Under the pieces are notes generated by a model that was not told where the DNA came from, did not search any database, and saw only the letters and a program-made list of their open reading frames with translations. DNA of 64,000 bases from Serratia marcescens subsp. marcescens ATCC 13880 (GTDB lineage: Bacteria; Pseudomonadota; Gammaproteobacteria; Enterobacterales; Enterobacteriaceae), in NCBI RefSeq assembly GCF_017299535.1, contig NZ_CP071238.1:992001-1056000 (forward strand), read 5' to 3'. Each line of letters begins with the position of its first letter. Position 1 is the stretch's first letter. The position numbers and the translations under genes are program-made. Positions 41,947 to 52,526 of this stretch are shown one piece after another.

Positions 41947-42858
41947 TTAACGCTGGGCTTCGCCGCCGAGCGCTTCGATGGTGTTTTTGATCAACGCCGC
42001 CAGCTCGCTGGTCATCAGGATAAAGTCGGCGTCAAAGCGCTGGGCGAAGTCATCGCGATCGATATCGTCGTTCTGCTCGCGCAGCGTGTCGGCGAACTTC
42101 AGGCGCTTGAGCGAGCCGTCGTCCGACAGCATCAGCTGGATGCGCTCCTGCCAGTCCACCGCCAGCTTGGTCACCAGCTTGCCGGCTTCGATGTGCACCG
42201 CGATTTCGTCGCTGATCAGATTCTGCTTCTTGCAGCGGATCACGCCGCCTTCTTCCAGAATCGCTTTCAGTTCCGCCTCATCCTGAATGGCGAAGCCGGC
42301 CGGCATCTCGCCGGAACGCACCCATTCGGTCAGCGTCAGTTCGATCGGGCTTTCCATGGTCAGCGGCACTACCGGCAGCGAGCCGAGGCTTTTGCGCAGC
42401 AGCGCCAGCGTGTCTTCGGCGCGTTTGGCGCTGGCGGCGTCGACCATGATCAGATCGTTGACGGTGTCGATCCACATGAAGGTCTGGTTGAAGCGGCTGA
42501 ACGCGCGCGGCAGCAGGCTGTGCAGCACTTCATCTTTCAGCGCGTCCTTCTCGGTTTTCTTCAGTTTGCGGTGTTGCTCCGCCTCCAGGCGCTCAATCTT
42601 GGCCTGCAGCTCTTGCTTGATCACCGGCGACGGCAGGATTTTCTCTTCCTTGCGCGCGCAGATGACGATCTGGCCGTTGACCGCGTGCGTCAGCGCATCG
42701 CTGTGCGAGCCCATCGGGGAGACCCAGCCGGTCTTCGCCATGTCCTGGCTGCCGCACGGCGTGAAGGCGAACGCGCTGAGTTGTTTTTCCATTTCATCCG
42801 CGTTTAACGCCACTTCGCGGCTCAAACGGTAAACCATCAAATTCTTAAACCACAGCAT
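41947..42858 (-). CDS. rdgC: RdgC, recombination-associated DNA-binding protein
   Basis: 303-residue ring-forming DNA-binding protein that limits RecA-mediated exchange. The length equals that of E. coli RdgC. Landmarks: start '[15 protein letters not shown]', '[19 protein letters not shown]', '[35 protein letters not shown]' and '[13 protein letters not shown]' region here '[26 protein letters not shown]' near the end. An AGGGA site supports the start at 42858; a longer frame from 42891 has no site. Divergent from mak, as in E. coli. Confidence 0.96.
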   Translation of the reverse strand: MLWFKNLMVYRLSREVALNADEMEKQLSAFAFTPCGSQDMAKTGWVSPMGSHSDALTHAVNGQIVICARKEEKILPSPVIKQELQAKIERLEAEQHRKLKKTEKDALKDEVLHSLLPRAFSRFNQTFMWIDTVNDLIMVDAASAKRAEDTLALLRKSLGSLPVVPLTMESPIELTLTEWVRSGEMPAGFAIQDEAELKAILEEGGVIRCKKQNLISDEIAVHIEAGKLVTKLAVDWQERIQLMLSDDGSLKRLKFADTLREQNDDIDRDDFAQRFDADFILMTSELAALIKNTIEALGGEAQR

Positions 42859-43075
42859 AATGTTATCCCTGGCTGGGCGTGCGTTCGGCACGCTGATTCG
42901 TCAAAAGCAGGGCGGCATGATAACGAATTGACGCTGAAAAATCGCCCCATTCTCTCCGAATTGCGTCGCTTTGCGCACCGGGGAAGGACGGGACGGAGAA
43001 TGGGAAACAGGTGATTCATTCGCGCGCTTACATTAGGCTGTGACAACGCTGCGTGGCATCGAGGAGAAAAAATAC

Positions 43076-43990
43076 GTGCGCATTGGCATCGACTTGGGTG
43101 GAACAAAAATTGAAGTGATCGCGTTGGCGAATGACGGGCGGGAGCTGTTTCGCCATCGCATCGCCACGCCGCGCCATGACTACCGGCAAACCCTGGCGGC
43201 GATCGCCGGACTGGTGAAACTGGCGGAGGATCATACCGGCGAACAGGGATCGGTCGGGATCGGCATTCCCGGCACGCTGTCGCCGTTTACCGGGCGGGTG
43301 AAGAACGCCAACTCGGTATGGCTCAACGGCCAGCCGCTGGACAAGGATCTGTCGGCGCTGCTGGCGCGCGAGGTGCGTATCGCCAACGACGCCAACTGCC
43401 TGGCGGTGTCGGAAGCCACCGATGGCGCCGGCGCCGGCGCGAAAACCGTGTTTGCGGTCATCATCGGCACCGGCTGCGGCGCCGGCGTGGCGCTGAACGG
43501 CCAGGCGCATTCCGGCGGCAACGGCATTGCCGGCGAATGGGGCCACAACCCGCTGCCGTGGCAGGATGACGATGAGCTGCGTTACGCCCGCGAAGTGCCG
43601 TGCTACTGCGGCAAACCGGGCTGCATCGAAACCTTTATTTCCGGCACCGGTTTCGCCACCGACTATGCGCGCCTGAGCGGCAACGCGCTGCAAGGGCATG
43701 AGATCATGGCGCTGAGCGAGCGGGGCGATGCGCTGGCGGAGCAGGCGATCGTACGTTACGAAATGCGATTGGCGAAATCGCTGGCGCACGTGATCAACAT
43801 GCTGGATCCGGACGTGGTGGTGCTCGGCGGCGGCATGAGCAACGTGGATCGCCTGTACCGCACGGTGCCGCAGCGAGTGAAAGACTGGGTGTTCGGCGGC
43901 GAGTGTGAAACGCCGATCCGCAAGGCGGTTCACGGCGACTCCAGCGGCGTGCGCGGCGCGGCCTGGCTGTGGCCGCAACAGCAGCGCTAA
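43076..43990 (+). CDS. mak: Mak, manno(fructo)kinase
   Basis: 304-residue ROK-family sugar kinase (YajF), phosphorylating fructose or mannose. ATP-binding '[15 protein letters not shown]' at the start, 'GIPGTLSP', '[16 protein letters not shown]' with the catalytic Asp, the ROK zinc motif 'HNPLPW...[17 protein letters not shown]' (H plus C-x-C-x4-C, 43549-43645) and '[10 protein letters not shown]'. Start is GTG at 43076, aligned with E. coli MRIGIDLGG, after AGGAG nine bases upstream; an ATG-type frame start at 43040 is not preceded by a site. Divergent from rdgC, as in E. coli; the following genes differ. Confidence 0.95.
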   Translation: MRIGIDLGGTKIEVIALANDGRELFRHRIATPRHDYRQTLAAIAGLVKLAEDHTGEQGSVGIGIPGTLSPFTGRVKNANSVWLNGQPLDKDLSALLAREVRIANDANCLAVSEATDGAGAGAKTVFAVIIGTGCGAGVALNGQAHSGGNGIAGEWGHNPLPWQDDDELRYAREVPCYCGKPGCIETFISGTGFATDYARLSGNALQGHEIMALSERGDALAEQAIVRYEMRLAKSLAHVINMLDPDVVVLGGGMSNVDRLYRTVPQRVKDWVFGGECETPIRKAVHGDSSGVRGAAWLWPQQQR

Positions 43991-44064
43991 GCGTTGCAAC
44001 AAAGCGCGAGGCTGCTCGCGCTTTAAACCCTTCACTGTACAAAAACTGGACGGCGCTTTATGCT

Positions 44065-44081
44065 TTAGCTAACTTAGCTAA
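44065..44081 (+). promoter_or_regulatory. Duplicated palindrome: candidate antitoxin operator
   Basis: TTAGCTAA at 44065-44072 and again at 44074-44081, one base apart. Each copy is its own reverse complement. The second copy runs into AAGGAGG, the ribosome site of the antitoxin, so bound protein would cover both promoter and translation start. Confidence 0.6.
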
Positions 44082-44092
44082 GGAGGACGCGT

Positions 44093-44326
44093 ATGCCGAT
44101 TCAGGCCAATATGCACGAAGCCAAATCCAATCTGAGTCAGTTGGCGGACAGAGCCGCGGAGGGAGAAACCGTGATTATTGCAAAAGCAGGGAAGCCGTAC
44201 GTACAGCTGGTCGCCATCAAGGGGGGAGCGCGCCGCCCTGGCGCCGCCAAGGGCAAGTTCACCGTGCCGGCGGATTTCAACGCGGGGGATGCGGCCATTG
44301 CGGCGTTGTTTGAGGGCGATGAATGA
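44093..44326 (+). CDS. Phd/YefM-type antitoxin
   Basis: 77-residue antitoxin of a type II module. 'IQANMHEAKSNLSQLADRAAEGETVIIAKAGKPYVQLVAI' (residues 3-42) is the Phd/YefM DNA-binding domain; the C-terminal part ending 'FTVPADFNAGDAAIAALFEGDE' is the flexible, acidic toxin-binding tail, including the 'VPADFN' motif common in antitoxins of VapC-type toxins. It is first in the operon and overlaps the toxin by four bases (ATGA). The upstream duplicated palindrome fits conditional autorepression by the antitoxin-toxin complex. AAGGAGG is a strong ribosome site. Confidence 0.92.
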   Translation: MPIQANMHEAKSNLSQLADRAAEGETVIIAKAGKPYVQLVAIKGGARRPGAAKGKFTVPADFNAGDAAIAALFEGDE

Positions 44327-44709
44327 AGCGCCTGTTGCTGGATACCCACGCGTTGCTGTGGTGGTTGATTGATGACGCCTGCCTGGGCGCGAACGCCAAA
44401 AGGCAGATCGCCGATCCGGGCAATGCGGTGTACGTCAGCGCGGCCAGCATTTGGGAGATCTCGATCAAGCAGACGCAGGGCAAACTGGCGCTGCCGGAAG
44501 ACATCTTTGCGATCATCGAGGCCGAGGATTTTCTGTCGTTGCCGATGGACGCCTTTCACTGCCAACAGGCCGGGCAGCTGCCGCCCTATCATCAGGATCC
44601 TTTCGATCGCATGCTGATCGCACAGGCGCAGGCCGAGGGGCTGACGCTGATCTCCGCCGACGCGGTGTTTCCGCAGTACGGCGTGCGGGTGGCGGACGCC
44701 CGCCGTTAA
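44323..44709 (+). CDS. PIN-domain toxin (VapC type)
   Basis: 128-residue PIN nuclease, toxin of the pair. Catalytic acids are visible: 'LLLDTHALLWWL' (first Asp), 'YVSAASIWEISIK' (Glu), 'DPFDRMLIAQA' (Asp) and 'LISADAVFPQYGV' (last Asp), so it looks active. VapC toxins cleave tRNA or rRNA and stop growth when the antitoxin is lost. Start overlaps the antitoxin stop. It is the last gene before licT, with the stops of the two converging genes sharing bases 44706-44709, which gives a sharp insertion junction. Confidence 0.92.
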   Translation: MKRLLLDTHALLWWLIDDACLGANAKRQIADPGNAVYVSAASIWEISIKQTQGKLALPEDIFAIIEAEDFLSLPMDAFHCQQAGQLPPYHQDPFDRMLIAQAQAEGLTLISADAVFPQYGVRVADARR

Positions 44710-45554
44710 GCCGGCTTTTCCTCGCTTTCGCTGCGCACCCGTTCGATATGAATGGTCAGAAACATCATCTCTTCCGTGGTGAGCTGATGCTGATAGTGCT
44801 TTTCGATGTGGCGGTTGATCTTGCCGGCGCAGGCGAAAGACTCGCGGTATTTCTCTTTCACCACCTGATACAGCGAGTCGTCGTCGCTGTCGACGTAGTT
44901 TTTCCCCAGCAGGCGCTGGGCGAAGAACTTCAAATGGGTGACGAAGCGGTGGTAGCTCAGGGATTCCTCGTTGTAATCAAAGCGGAAATGGTATTTGACC
45001 AGGTTGAGGATCTCTTGCATCACGCGGGTGATGTGCAGCGTGTTATGCATCTCGTCGTTAAGCTGAGCGTTGACCAGGTGCAGGGCGATAAATCCGGCTT
45101 CGTCTTCCGGCAGCGCGGTATCCAGCCGCTGGGCGATCAGGGCCAGCGCCTCCAGCCCGACGGCGAACTCGGCCGGGTAGAGCTTTTTAATCTCCCATAG
45201 CAGCGCATTTTTGATATCCAGCCCTTGCGCATGGCGCTGCAGGGCGAAGTGGATGTGATCGGTCAGCGTGATGTAGACGATGTTATGCAACTTGCCCGGC
45301 AGGCGTTCGCGGGCGAGGGTGATGATCCTGTCGGCGGTGGTGACGCAGGCCAATGGGATCTCGGCGAGCAGCTCTTTATAGCGCTCGGCGATTTCACCGC
45401 CGTTATGGGTGAACACCTTTTCGATCAGGCTTTCGTCCAGCGTATCGCCGGGCTTCTTTTTAAAGCCGATTCCTTTTCCCATTACCACCGTCTCTTCCTG
45501 ACGGTCGTCCAGCGTAATCACCACGTTATTATTGAGTATTTTAGCGATTTTCAT
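44706..45554 (-). CDS. LicT/BglG-type RNA-binding antiterminator
   Basis: 282-residue transcription antiterminator regulated by the phosphotransferase system. Residues 1-55 form the CAT RNA-binding domain ('MKIAKILNNNVVITLDD', 'VVMGKGIGFKKKPGD'); two PRD domains follow, with phosphorylatable histidines in 'VYITLTDHIHFALQRH' (PRD1) and 'DEAGFIALHLVNAQL' (also PRD1), and 'SYHRFVTHLKFFAQRLL' and 'FLTIHIERV' (PRD2). It binds RAT RNA when its sugar is present. No sugar-uptake or glucosidase gene follows: the toxin gene starts the neighbouring block. Its own leader holds a RAT/terminator element, so it may regulate itself. Confidence 0.92.
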   Translation of the reverse strand: MKIAKILNNNVVITLDDRQEETVVMGKGIGFKKKPGDTLDESLIEKVFTHNGGEIAERYKELLAEIPLACVTTADRIITLARERLPGKLHNIVYITLTDHIHFALQRHAQGLDIKNALLWEIKKLYPAEFAVGLEALALIAQRLDTALPEDEAGFIALHLVNAQLNDEMHNTLHITRVMQEILNLVKYHFRFDYNEESLSYHRFVTHLKFFAQRLLGKNYVDSDDDSLYQVVKEKYRESFACAGKINRHIEKHYQHQLTTEEMMFLTIHIERVRSESEEKPA

Positions 45555-45590
45555 GGTTTTTCCCGGTGTTTCAGCATCCTGAAAACGAAA

Positions 45591-45628
45591 AAACCTGACG
45601 CCCGGAAGCGATCCCGGGCGTCAGGTTT
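45591..45628 (-). terminator. Attenuator terminator in the licT leader
   Basis: 15-bp perfect stem (45591-45605 with 45614-45628), 8-base loop, followed on the minus strand by TTTTTT. Its 5' side overlaps the end of the RAT element, so RAT and terminator exclude each other. Confidence 0.9.
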
Positions 45629-45689
45629 TGCCTGTATTTTATGTTTCTGTCCTGCGGCCTGAGCGGCGAAGGGGATACAGTAACAATCC
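45624..45689 (-). promoter_or_regulatory. RAT (ribonucleic antiterminator) element before licT, enlarged
   Basis: On the minus strand, GGATTGTTACTG (45678-45689) and AGGCAAAACC (45624-45633) match the two conserved sides of the LicT/BglG RAT. In canonical RATs they are a few bases apart; here 44 bases lie between, including a possible extra hairpin. The 3' side overlaps the terminator, as in the bgl system. Confidence 0.7.
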
Positions 45690-45785
45690 TGTTATGCCTG
45701 CATAATAACCCGTGCTTGCCGCGGCTCAACGCTTTTCACTGCGGAGTGCCGCCGCGGTCACACTTCTGCGCCGCGCGCGGCGGGA

Positions 45786-48700
45786 TCATTCCAGCCTGAA
45801 GTGCGCCTCCAACCGGCTGACGCCGAGCCCGTTGACCTTTTTCACTTTGATCTGCACCGGAATACGCTCTTTCATCGCCTCGACGTGACTGATCACGCCA
45901 ATGGTTTTGCCGGAGGCGTTCAGACTGTCCAGCGCGTCCAGCGCGGTATCGAGGGTTTCGGCGTCCAGCGTGCCGAAACCTTCGTCGAGGAACAGCGAGT
46001 CGATGCTGGTTTTGTGGCTGACCAAATCGGACAACGCCAGCGCCAGCGCCAGGCTGACCAGGAAGCTCTCACCGCCGGACAGGGTGCGGGTATCGCGCAG
46101 CGCGTCGGCCTGCCAGGTGTCCACCACCTGCAGCTCCAGCGCGTCGCTGGTCTTGCGCTGCAGCAGGTAGCGCCCGTGCAGCCGGCCGAGTTGAAGGTTG
46201 GCCAGATACACCAGATGATCGAGCGTCAGCCCCTGAGCGAAGCGGCGGAATTTGTCGCCCTCTTTTGAGCCGATCAGCTGGTTGAGGCAGCTCCAGTCGT
46301 CGTAGTCTTGCTGGCTGCGGGCGATCTGCTCGAACAGCGCCTGTTGATTGAGACGGCGTTCGGCGTCGCTTTCCAGCTGGTTGCGCAGTTCGCCCTGGCG
46401 CAGCTGCAGCGCCTTCAACTGCTGTGCCAGTTCGGCCAGCGATTGGGTGAGCGCATCGAGATCCGCGTTGGCTTCATCCACCCCTTCAGGGCGGTTTTGC
46501 CGGTGCTGCTCCAGCGTTTGCGTCGCCTGCGTCAGCAGGGCGGCGGCCTCCACCTGCCGCTGTTGCAGCTGTTCTTTGCGCTGTTGCAATTCGCGGCGCA
46601 GGACATCGTCCAGCAGCGCGGCGGTGAAGGCGGTTTCATCGGCGAATTCGCTGTCGGCCAGCGCCTGCTGCCACTGCTGCTGCGCCTGCTGCAGCCGCTC
46701 CTGCATCTGAGTGTGTTGATGTTGCAGCCCGGCCTGCTGGCCGGCCAGGCGTTCGCGCAGTTCCTGCGCCTTTTGCCACTGCTCGGCGGCCTGAACGCTG
46801 GCCTGTTCGCAGGCGGTGTGTTTGGCGCGCAGCTGTTCGCGCACCTCGGCGACCTGCTGTTCGCCGAACAGCGCCAGCCGCTGCGCGCGTCGTTCGGCAA
46901 GGGTCTTCTCGCCTTCTTGCCAGCGTTGATGCAGCTCTTGCTGCTGTTGCAGGCTGTCGGCGTGGGCTTTCTGCAGCAGCGTAAAGCGTTCTTCGAGCAA
47001 CGCCAGCTGTTGATGCGTCTGCTGCTGCTGCGTTTGCAGAGCGATGAGCGCATCCTTCGCCTGCTGTACCGCCTGCGCCGCCTGTTCATGCTGTTGCAGC
47101 GCGTGTTGCCCGCGCCGTTCTTCGTCGTCGCAGCCGTTCAGCCAGGCGCTGAGTTGCTCGCCATCCGCCAGCGTAAAGTCGAACGCCAACGGCGCGCTGA
47201 GCTGCCCCCACTGCAGCTGTTGGCCGGCCAGCTGTTGTTCATCCTGCGCGATGGTTTGCTGCTGACGCTGCAATTGCTGTTGCAGGTTGTCGTAACGGGC
47301 TCGCAGCTCGACGCCTTGTTTTTGCAATGCTTCGGTCTGGACTTTCATTTGCTCCAGACGTTGCGCGGTTTCTGACAGTTTTACCTCTTGGTATTGTTCT
47401 ACCGCCGGGTGCTCGCATGAGCCGCACAGCGGGCAGGGGGCGCCGGGTTGCAAACGGGCGCGCTCGGCCTCCAGACCCACGATCCGTTGTTCCAGCGCAT
47501 AGGTTTTTTCAACATCGGCCTGGTGGGCTTTCTGCTGCTTAAATTGCTGACGGATGAGTTCTAGCTGTGGTTCCAACTGGGTAAGTTCATGTTGGCCGCT
47601 GTTTAGCTCTTGCCGCTGCTGTTCCAGCCGTTTAACGATTTGCTGCGACAAAGAAGATAGAGTAAACAGCTGCTGGCGTGTTGGGCGCAGATCCGCCAGG
47701 GCGCTCAGGCGTTGGCGCAGCGGAGCCAACGGCGTTTGCGCCTCCAGCGCCTGTTGCTGTTGCTGTTGAACGGCCAGTGCTTCGGTCAGCGCGTTCAACT
47801 GCTGTTGATGCTGTGCGGCCTGCGTCGTCAGTTGGCTGCGCTGGGCGGTGAGCTGCTCCAGCGCGGTCTGCTGCTGGGCGCATTGCTGCGCGGCGGCATC
47901 GCCGGCCTGTCGCCGCTCGGCCTGTGTCGACTGCAGTTGGGCTATTTGATGGTCGAGCGGGGCCACCTGGTCATCGATCAACTGTTGCTGTTGCCGCATA
48001 TGCTCGGCATGGGCTTGCTGCGCCAGACGGGTTTTTTCCACCGCCTGCTGCAGCGGCGCCAGCTGCGCCGAGTGCTGTTCCTGTTGTTGCGTCAGCTGGG
48101 CTGCCTGCTGTTGTATCGTCTGCAGCTCGGCGCGGCAACGATCGCGTTCGCCGCGCAGCGGCCGCAATTTCTCGGCCGGCTCGCTGAGCGCCAGCCGCTT
48201 CAGCTGTGGGGCGGCCTCCGCCTGCTCGCGCTGGGCGGTGTCCAGCCGCAATTGCCCCTCGCTTTGCTGTTGCCGGAGGCGTTGCCATTGCTGCAGCCAG
48301 CTCAGCGCCTGTTGCTGCCGCTGGGTTTGCTCGCCGAGGGCGATTTCCTGCGCGCTCAGCGCCGTCAGCTGTTCGGTCAGAGACTGGCGCTGCTCGTCGT
48401 TCAGCAGTTCGATGCCGCTGGCGCGTTGATGCAACGCATCCAGGTCGGTTTTGGCCTGCTTGTGCGACTCGAACACCTGTTCGGACAACCGCCCGTAGAT
48501 TTCGGTGCCGGTCAGCTCTTCCAGCAGTTCGGCGCGATCGTTGGCGTCGGCGTTGAGGAACGCGGCGAACTGCCCCTGAGACAGCATCATCGATTTGGTG
48601 AAGCGGCCAAAGTCCAGCCCGGTGATGGCGGCGGTAAGCTCCAGCTTGTCGCGCACCTTGTCCGCCAGGATCTTGCCGTCCTCGCGGCGCGCCAGTTCGA

Positions 48701-49037
48701 CCTTCGGCGCCTGCAGATTGCCGTCCGGCGCGTTTTTGGCGCGGCGCTGGCTCCAGAAGGCGCGATAGCCGACGCCCTTGACCTCGAATTCGACCTCCGC
48801 CAGCGATTCGGCGGTGTGGCGGGTCATCAGTTCATTCTGGCTCGGCGTGACGTTGAGGCGCGGCGTTTGGTGGTACAGCGCCAGGCAGATGGCGTCCAGC
48901 AGGGTGGTTTTGCCCGCGCCGGTCGGGCCGGTAATGGCGAACAGGCCGTTGCTGGCGAACGGCTCGGCGGTGAAGTCAATTTTCCATTCGCCCTGCAGCG
49001 AGTTGAGGTTTTTTAAGCGCAGGCTGAGGATCTTCAT
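45786..49037 (-). CDS. sbcC: SbcC, exonuclease SbcCD ATPase subunit
   Basis: 1083-residue Rad50-like SMC protein of SbcCD, which cleaves hairpins and protein-bound DNA ends. Walker A '[16 protein letters not shown]' (about 34-49), long coiled coils very rich in Gln and Ala (about 180-510 and 560-900), a zinc hook with '[12 protein letters not shown]' at about residue 535 (C-P-L-C), and at the end the ABC signature '[18 protein letters not shown]' and Walker B '[14 protein letters not shown]'. Start at 49037 overlaps the sbcD stop by four bases. The Gln-rich runs come from repeated CAG/CAA codons and could vary in length between strains. Confidence 0.96.
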   Translation of the reverse strand: MKILSLRLKNLNSLQGEWKIDFTAEPFASNGLFAITGPTGAGKTTLLDAICLALYHQTPRLNVTPSQNELMTRHTAESLAEVEFEVKGVGYRAFWSQRRAKNAPDGNLQAPKVELARREDGKILADKVRDKLELTAAITGLDFGRFTKSMMLSQGQFAAFLNADANDRAELLEELTGTEIYGRLSEQVFESHKQAKTDLDALHQRASGIELLNDEQRQSLTEQLTALSAQEIALGEQTQRQQQALSWLQQWQRLRQQQSEGQLRLDTAQREQAEAAPQLKRLALSEPAEKLRPLRGERDRCRAELQTIQQQAAQLTQQQEQHSAQLAPLQQAVEKTRLAQQAHAEHMRQQQQLIDDQVAPLDHQIAQLQSTQAERRQAGDAAAQQCAQQQTALEQLTAQRSQLTTQAAQHQQQLNALTEALAVQQQQQQALEAQTPLAPLRQRLSALADLRPTRQQLFTLSSLSQQIVKRLEQQRQELNSGQHELTQLEPQLELIRQQFKQQKAHQADVEKTYALEQRIVGLEAERARLQPGAPCPLCGSCEHPAVEQYQEVKLSETAQRLEQMKVQTEALQKQGVELRARYDNLQQQLQRQQQTIAQDEQQLAGQQLQWGQLSAPLAFDFTLADGEQLSAWLNGCDDEERRGQHALQQHEQAAQAVQQAKDALIALQTQQQQTHQQLALLEERFTLLQKAHADSLQQQQELHQRWQEGEKTLAERRAQRLALFGEQQVAEVREQLRAKHTACEQASVQAAEQWQKAQELRERLAGQQAGLQHQHTQMQERLQQAQQQWQQALADSEFADETAFTAALLDDVLRRELQQRKEQLQQRQVEAAALLTQATQTLEQHRQNRPEGVDEANADLDALTQSLAELAQQLKALQLRQGELRNQLESDAERRLNQQALFEQIARSQQDYDDWSCLNQLIGSKEGDKFRRFAQGLTLDHLVYLANLQLGRLHGRYLLQRKTSDALELQVVDTWQADALRDTRTLSGGESFLVSLALALALSDLVSHKTSIDSLFLDEGFGTLDAETLDTALDALDSLNASGKTIGVISHVEAMKERIPVQIKVKKVNGLGVSRLEAHFRLE

Positions 49038-50266
49038 GGGTTGGTCTCCTCGGCGTTCTGCTGCACCGCCTCGACCACCTGGCGGAACAGTTGGTGCATC
49101 CGCCGTTGGCGCGCTTCGGGCATGTCGGCCTCCTGTGTCAGACGCCGTTCGAACACTTCGTTGACGCTCAGCTCGTTCAGCGTTTCTTTATCCTGCTGCG
49201 CGATCGCCTGGCGGCGCTGCTCTTTACTGCGCCGCAGCAGCACCACTTCCACCGGCAGCTCATCCGCCATCAGCTGGATGCGGCGCTGGATGTCGCTGAG
49301 GTAGTCCTGCGTCGCCACTTCGATATCCAGCCACACCGGCAGCTCGCCGGCATAGTCGGCAAATTGCCGCAGCTGCCGTTCGATCTCGGCCAGATCGCCT
49401 TTGATCAGTTGCATGGGCTGAAACTGCGGGATCGTTAACGCGTCTACCCGCTGCAAAGCGCCGTCGGCGAAATCGACCAGGAAGACGCTTTTGGCTTTGC
49501 CCAGCTCATCGAAACTGAGCGGGATCGGTGAGCCGCTATAGCGAATATGCTCCGATTTGGCGACGTTCTGCGCGCGGTGAATGTGGCCGAGCGCGATATA
49601 GTCGGCGGGCGGGAAGGCCTGCGCCGGGAAGGCGTCGAGGGTGCCGATATAGATGTCGCGCACCGAGTCGGAGGTGGTGACGCCGACGGTGGTCAGGTGG
49701 CCGGTGGCGACGATCGGCAGCGGTAGGCCCAGCTGGTCGCGGCGCTCGCAGGCCGCCTGATACAGCGCTTGGTAATGTTCGGCGATGGCTTCCTGCAGCG
49801 CCTGCTGTTTCTGCGCGCCGGATTCGCCGGCGCGGCTGGTGAGCAGGTCGCGCGGCCGCAGGAACGGGATGGCGCACAGCACCGCGCCCGGCTGGCCGTC
49901 GCGTTGGTTAAGCACCACGATCTGCTGTTCCGGGGCGCCCTGCGCGCTGGCGATCACCGTGGTGTTCAGGCAGGAGAGCAGTTCACGCGATTCGTTCAGC
50001 GTTGCGACCGAATCGTGGTTGCCGCCCAGCACTACCAACTGGCAGCCGGTGCGCTGCAGTTCCACCACGAAGCGGTTGTACAGCTCGCGGGCATAGCTGG
50101 GCGGCGAGCCGGTATCGAACAGATCCCCGGCGACGATCAGCGCATCCACCTGCTGCTGTTCGATCTGTTCGATCAGCCAGTTCAGAAAAGCCTGGTGCTC
50201 GGCGGCGCGGCTTTTGGTGAAAAAGTACTGGCCAAGGTGCCAGTCAGAGGTGTGGATCAGGCGCAT
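49034..50266 (-). CDS. sbcD: SbcD, exonuclease SbcCD nuclease subunit
   Basis: 410-residue Mre11-like metallophosphoesterase. Conserved motifs: 'HTSDWHLGQ' (I), '[12 protein letters not shown]' (II), '[11 protein letters not shown]' (III), '[10 protein letters not shown]' and '[11 protein letters not shown]' (IV and V). Partner of SbcC; the complex acts on palindromic DNA. The stop overlaps the sbcC start, so the subunits are made together. Start at 50266 lies after GGGAG. The gene is divergent from phoB, as in E. coli, with 215 bases between that hold the phoB Pho box. Confidence 0.96.
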   Translation of the reverse strand: MRLIHTSDWHLGQYFFTKSRAAEHQAFLNWLIEQIEQQQVDALIVAGDLFDTGSPPSYARELYNRFVVELQRTGCQLVVLGGNHDSVATLNESRELLSCLNTTVIASAQGAPEQQIVVLNQRDGQPGAVLCAIPFLRPRDLLTSRAGESGAQKQQALQEAIAEHYQALYQAACERRDQLGLPLPIVATGHLTTVGVTTSDSVRDIYIGTLDAFPAQAFPPADYIALGHIHRAQNVAKSEHIRYSGSPIPLSFDELGKAKSVFLVDFADGALQRVDALTIPQFQPMQLIKGDLAEIERQLRQFADYAGELPVWLDIEVATQDYLSDIQRRIQLMADELPVEVVLLRRSKEQRRQAIAQQDKETLNELSVNEVFERRLTQEADMPEARQRRMHQLFRQVVEAVQQNAEETNP

Positions 50267-50408
50267 GACACTCCCGGATGTGAAGATAATGGCGATGATT
50301 ATAAAGGCCGCGGCGGCGGCTGTCCCGGCGCAATGATGATGACAACCGGATGATTTTTCTTTACTGCGGGAAATAATCGCTATGCTTACTGCCTATAACA
50401 GCCGGTTT

Positions 50409-50437
50409 TTTTCATAAAAGTGTCACAAAACTGACGC
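50409..50437 (+). promoter_or_regulatory. Pho box of phoBR
   Basis: Three half-sites with an 11-bp period: TTTTCAT, GTGTCAC and CTGACGC, separated by AAAA each time. A -10 element CATAAT follows at 50437-50442. It matches the E. coli phoB Pho box closely, so phoBR is autoinduced under phosphate limitation. Confidence 0.85.
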
Positions 50438-50481
50438 ATAATGGCGCCCGAAAAGTCGCTAACACATTGGCAGGATTGACG

Positions 50482-51171
50482 ATGGCAAGACGCATACTGG
50501 TGGTGGAAGACGAAGCGCCGATCCGTGAGATGGTGTGCTTTGTGTTGGAACAGAATGGTTACCAACCGTTGGAAGCCGAGGATTATGACAGCGCCGTGAC
50601 GCGTCTGTCTGAGCCGTTCCCTGATTTGGTGTTGCTTGACTGGATGTTGCCCGGCGGTTCCGGCATTCAGTTTATCAAACATATGAAGCGCGAAGCGCTG
50701 ACCCGCGATATCCCGGTGATGATGCTGACCGCGCGCGGCGAAGAAGAAGACCGGGTGCGCGGCCTGGAAGTGGGGGCGGATGATTACATCACCAAGCCGT
50801 TCTCGCCCAAGGAGCTGGTGGCGCGCATCAAAGCGGTCATGCGCCGCATTTCGCCGATGGCGGTGGAAGAAGTGATTGAAATGCAAGGGTTGAGTCTGGA
50901 TCCGTCCTCCCATCGCGTAATGGCGAACGATCAGGCGCTGGACATGGGGCCGACAGAGTTCAAGCTGCTGCACTTCTTTATGACCCACCCGGAGCGGGTT
51001 TATAGCCGCGAGCAGTTGCTTAATCACGTCTGGGGCACTAACGTTTATGTGGAAGACCGTACCGTTGACGTGCATATCCGTCGGCTCCGCAAGGCGTTAG
51101 AAACCAGTGGGCATGATAAAATGGTTCAAACCGTTCGGGGCACCGGCTACCGGTTCTCAACGCGCTACTGA
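50482..51171 (+). CDS. phoB: PhoB, phosphate response regulator
   Basis: 229-residue OmpR-type response regulator, the E. coli length. Phosphoacceptor D53 in '[10 protein letters not shown]', acidic pocket 'VVEDEAPI' at the start, the conserved Thr ('MMLTARGEE') and Lys ('YITKPFSP'), and the C-terminal winged helix with '[31 protein letters not shown]' (recognition helix, residues about 175-206) and 'VRGTGYRF'. It binds Pho boxes under phosphate starvation. Start at 50482 fits E. coli; the frame from 50467 would add five residues. Followed 24 bases later by phoR in the same operon. Confidence 0.98.
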   Translation: MARRILVVEDEAPIREMVCFVLEQNGYQPLEAEDYDSAVTRLSEPFPDLVLLDWMLPGGSGIQFIKHMKREALTRDIPVMMLTARGEEEDRVRGLEVGADDYITKPFSPKELVARIKAVMRRISPMAVEEVIEMQGLSLDPSSHRVMANDQALDMGPTEFKLLHFFMTHPERVYSREQLLNHVWGTNVYVEDRTVDVHIRRLRKALETSGHDKMVQTVRGTGYRFSTRY

Positions 51172-51195
51172 TCGCGCCGCGCTGGAGAATATGCC

Positions 51196-52512
51196 GTGTT
51201 AGAACGTCTGTCGTGGAAGAGGCTGGCTCTGGAGCTGGCTCTTTTCTGTCTGCCCGCCTTACTGCTGGGGCTGATTTTCGGTTATCTGCCCTGGTTCCTG
51301 CTGGCCTCCGCGCTGGCTGCGCTGGTGTGGAATTTCTACAACCAGCTCAAACTCTCCCATTGGCTGTGGATCGACCGCAGCATGACGCCGCCGCCCGGCC
51401 GCTGGAGCTGGGAGCCGCTGTTCTATGGCCTGTATCAGATGCAGCAGCGCAACCGCCGCCGCCGGCGCGAGCTGGCGCTGCTGATCAAGCGCTTTCGCAG
51501 CGGGGCCGAATCGCTGCCTGACGCGGTGGTGATGACCACCGTCGAAGGCAATATCTTCTGGTGCAACGGGCTGGCGCAGCATCTGCTCGGCTTTCGCTGG
51601 CCGGAAGACAACGGCCAGCACATCCTTAACCTGCTGCGGTATCCGGAATTCAGCCACTATCTGCAACAACAGGAGTTTTCGCGCCCGCTGACGCTGCAGC
51701 TGAACAACGAACACTACGTCGAATTCCGCGTGATGCCGTATTCTGAAGGGCAACTGCTGATGGTGGCGCGCGACGTCACCCAGATGCGCCAGTTGGAGGG
51801 CGCGCGGCGCAACTTCTTCGCCAACGTCAGTCATGAACTGCGCACGCCGCTGACGGTGCTGCAGGGCTATCTGGAGATGATGGGCGACGAAGAGCAGGAT
51901 GGCTCGCTGCGCAGCAAGGCGCTTAGCACCATGCAAGAGCAGACCCGCCGGATGGACGGGCTGGTCAAGCAGTTGCTGACGCTGTCGCGCATCGAGGCGG
52001 CGCCCAATGTCGACATGAACGAGCGGGTGGATATTCCGCTGATGCTGCGGGTGTTGCAGCGCGAGGCGCAATCGCTGAGCGGCGGCAATCACGAGATCAC
52101 CTTCCGGGTGAACGAACAGCTCAACGTGTTCGGCAATGAAGATCAGTTGCGCAGCGCGGTGTCTAACCTGGTGTACAACGCGGTCAACCACACGCCGAAG
52201 GGCACCCATATCGAAGTCAGCTGGCAGCAGACGGCGCACGGCGCGCAATTCCAGGTCAGCGACAACGGGCCGGGCATCGCCGCCGAGCATCTGCCGCGCC
52301 TGACAGAGCGTTTTTATCGCGTCGACAAGGCCCGTTCGCGCCAGACCGGCGGCAGCGGGCTGGGGCTGGCGATCGTCAAGCACGCGCTCAGCCATCACGA
52401 CGCGCGGCTGGAGATCCTCAGCGAACCGGGGATCGGCACCCGCTTTATCTTTACCTTGCCCAATCGGTTGATTGTTCCCGCCGCTTTATCAGAGAATGCG
52501 GTGAAAAATTAA
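51196..52512 (+). CDS. phoR: PhoR, phosphate sensor histidine kinase
   Basis: 438-residue inner-membrane kinase/phosphatase for PhoB. GTG start at 51196 with GGAG eight bases upstream. Two N-terminal membrane helices (about 8-45) without a large periplasmic loop, a PAS domain (about 95-200), the DHp helix with H213 in '[13 protein letters not shown]', and the catalytic domain '[14 protein letters not shown]' (N box), 'VSDNGPGIA' (G1) and '[12 protein letters not shown]' (G2). It senses phosphate through PstSCAB/PhoU. It is followed 14 bases after by a PstS-like gene, an arrangement absent in E. coli. Confidence 0.97.
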   Translation: MLERLSWKRLALELALFCLPALLLGLIFGYLPWFLLASALAALVWNFYNQLKLSHWLWIDRSMTPPPGRWSWEPLFYGLYQMQQRNRRRRRELALLIKRFRSGAESLPDAVVMTTVEGNIFWCNGLAQHLLGFRWPEDNGQHILNLLRYPEFSHYLQQQEFSRPLTLQLNNEHYVEFRVMPYSEGQLLMVARDVTQMRQLEGARRNFFANVSHELRTPLTVLQGYLEMMGDEEQDGSLRSKALSTMQEQTRRMDGLVKQLLTLSRIEAAPNVDMNERVDIPLMLRVLQREAQSLSGGNHEITFRVNEQLNVFGNEDQLRSAVSNLVYNAVNHTPKGTHIEVSWQQTAHGAQFQVSDNGPGIAAEHLPRLTERFYRVDKARSRQTGGSGLGLAIVKHALSHHDARLEILSEPGIGTRFIFTLPNRLIVPAALSENAVKN

Positions 52513-52526
52513 CGCGAGACACCGGT

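Noticed and set aside
47400-47450. Zinc-hook defect in SbcC
   Set aside because: The C-P-L-C motif is intact, so nothing unusual remains.
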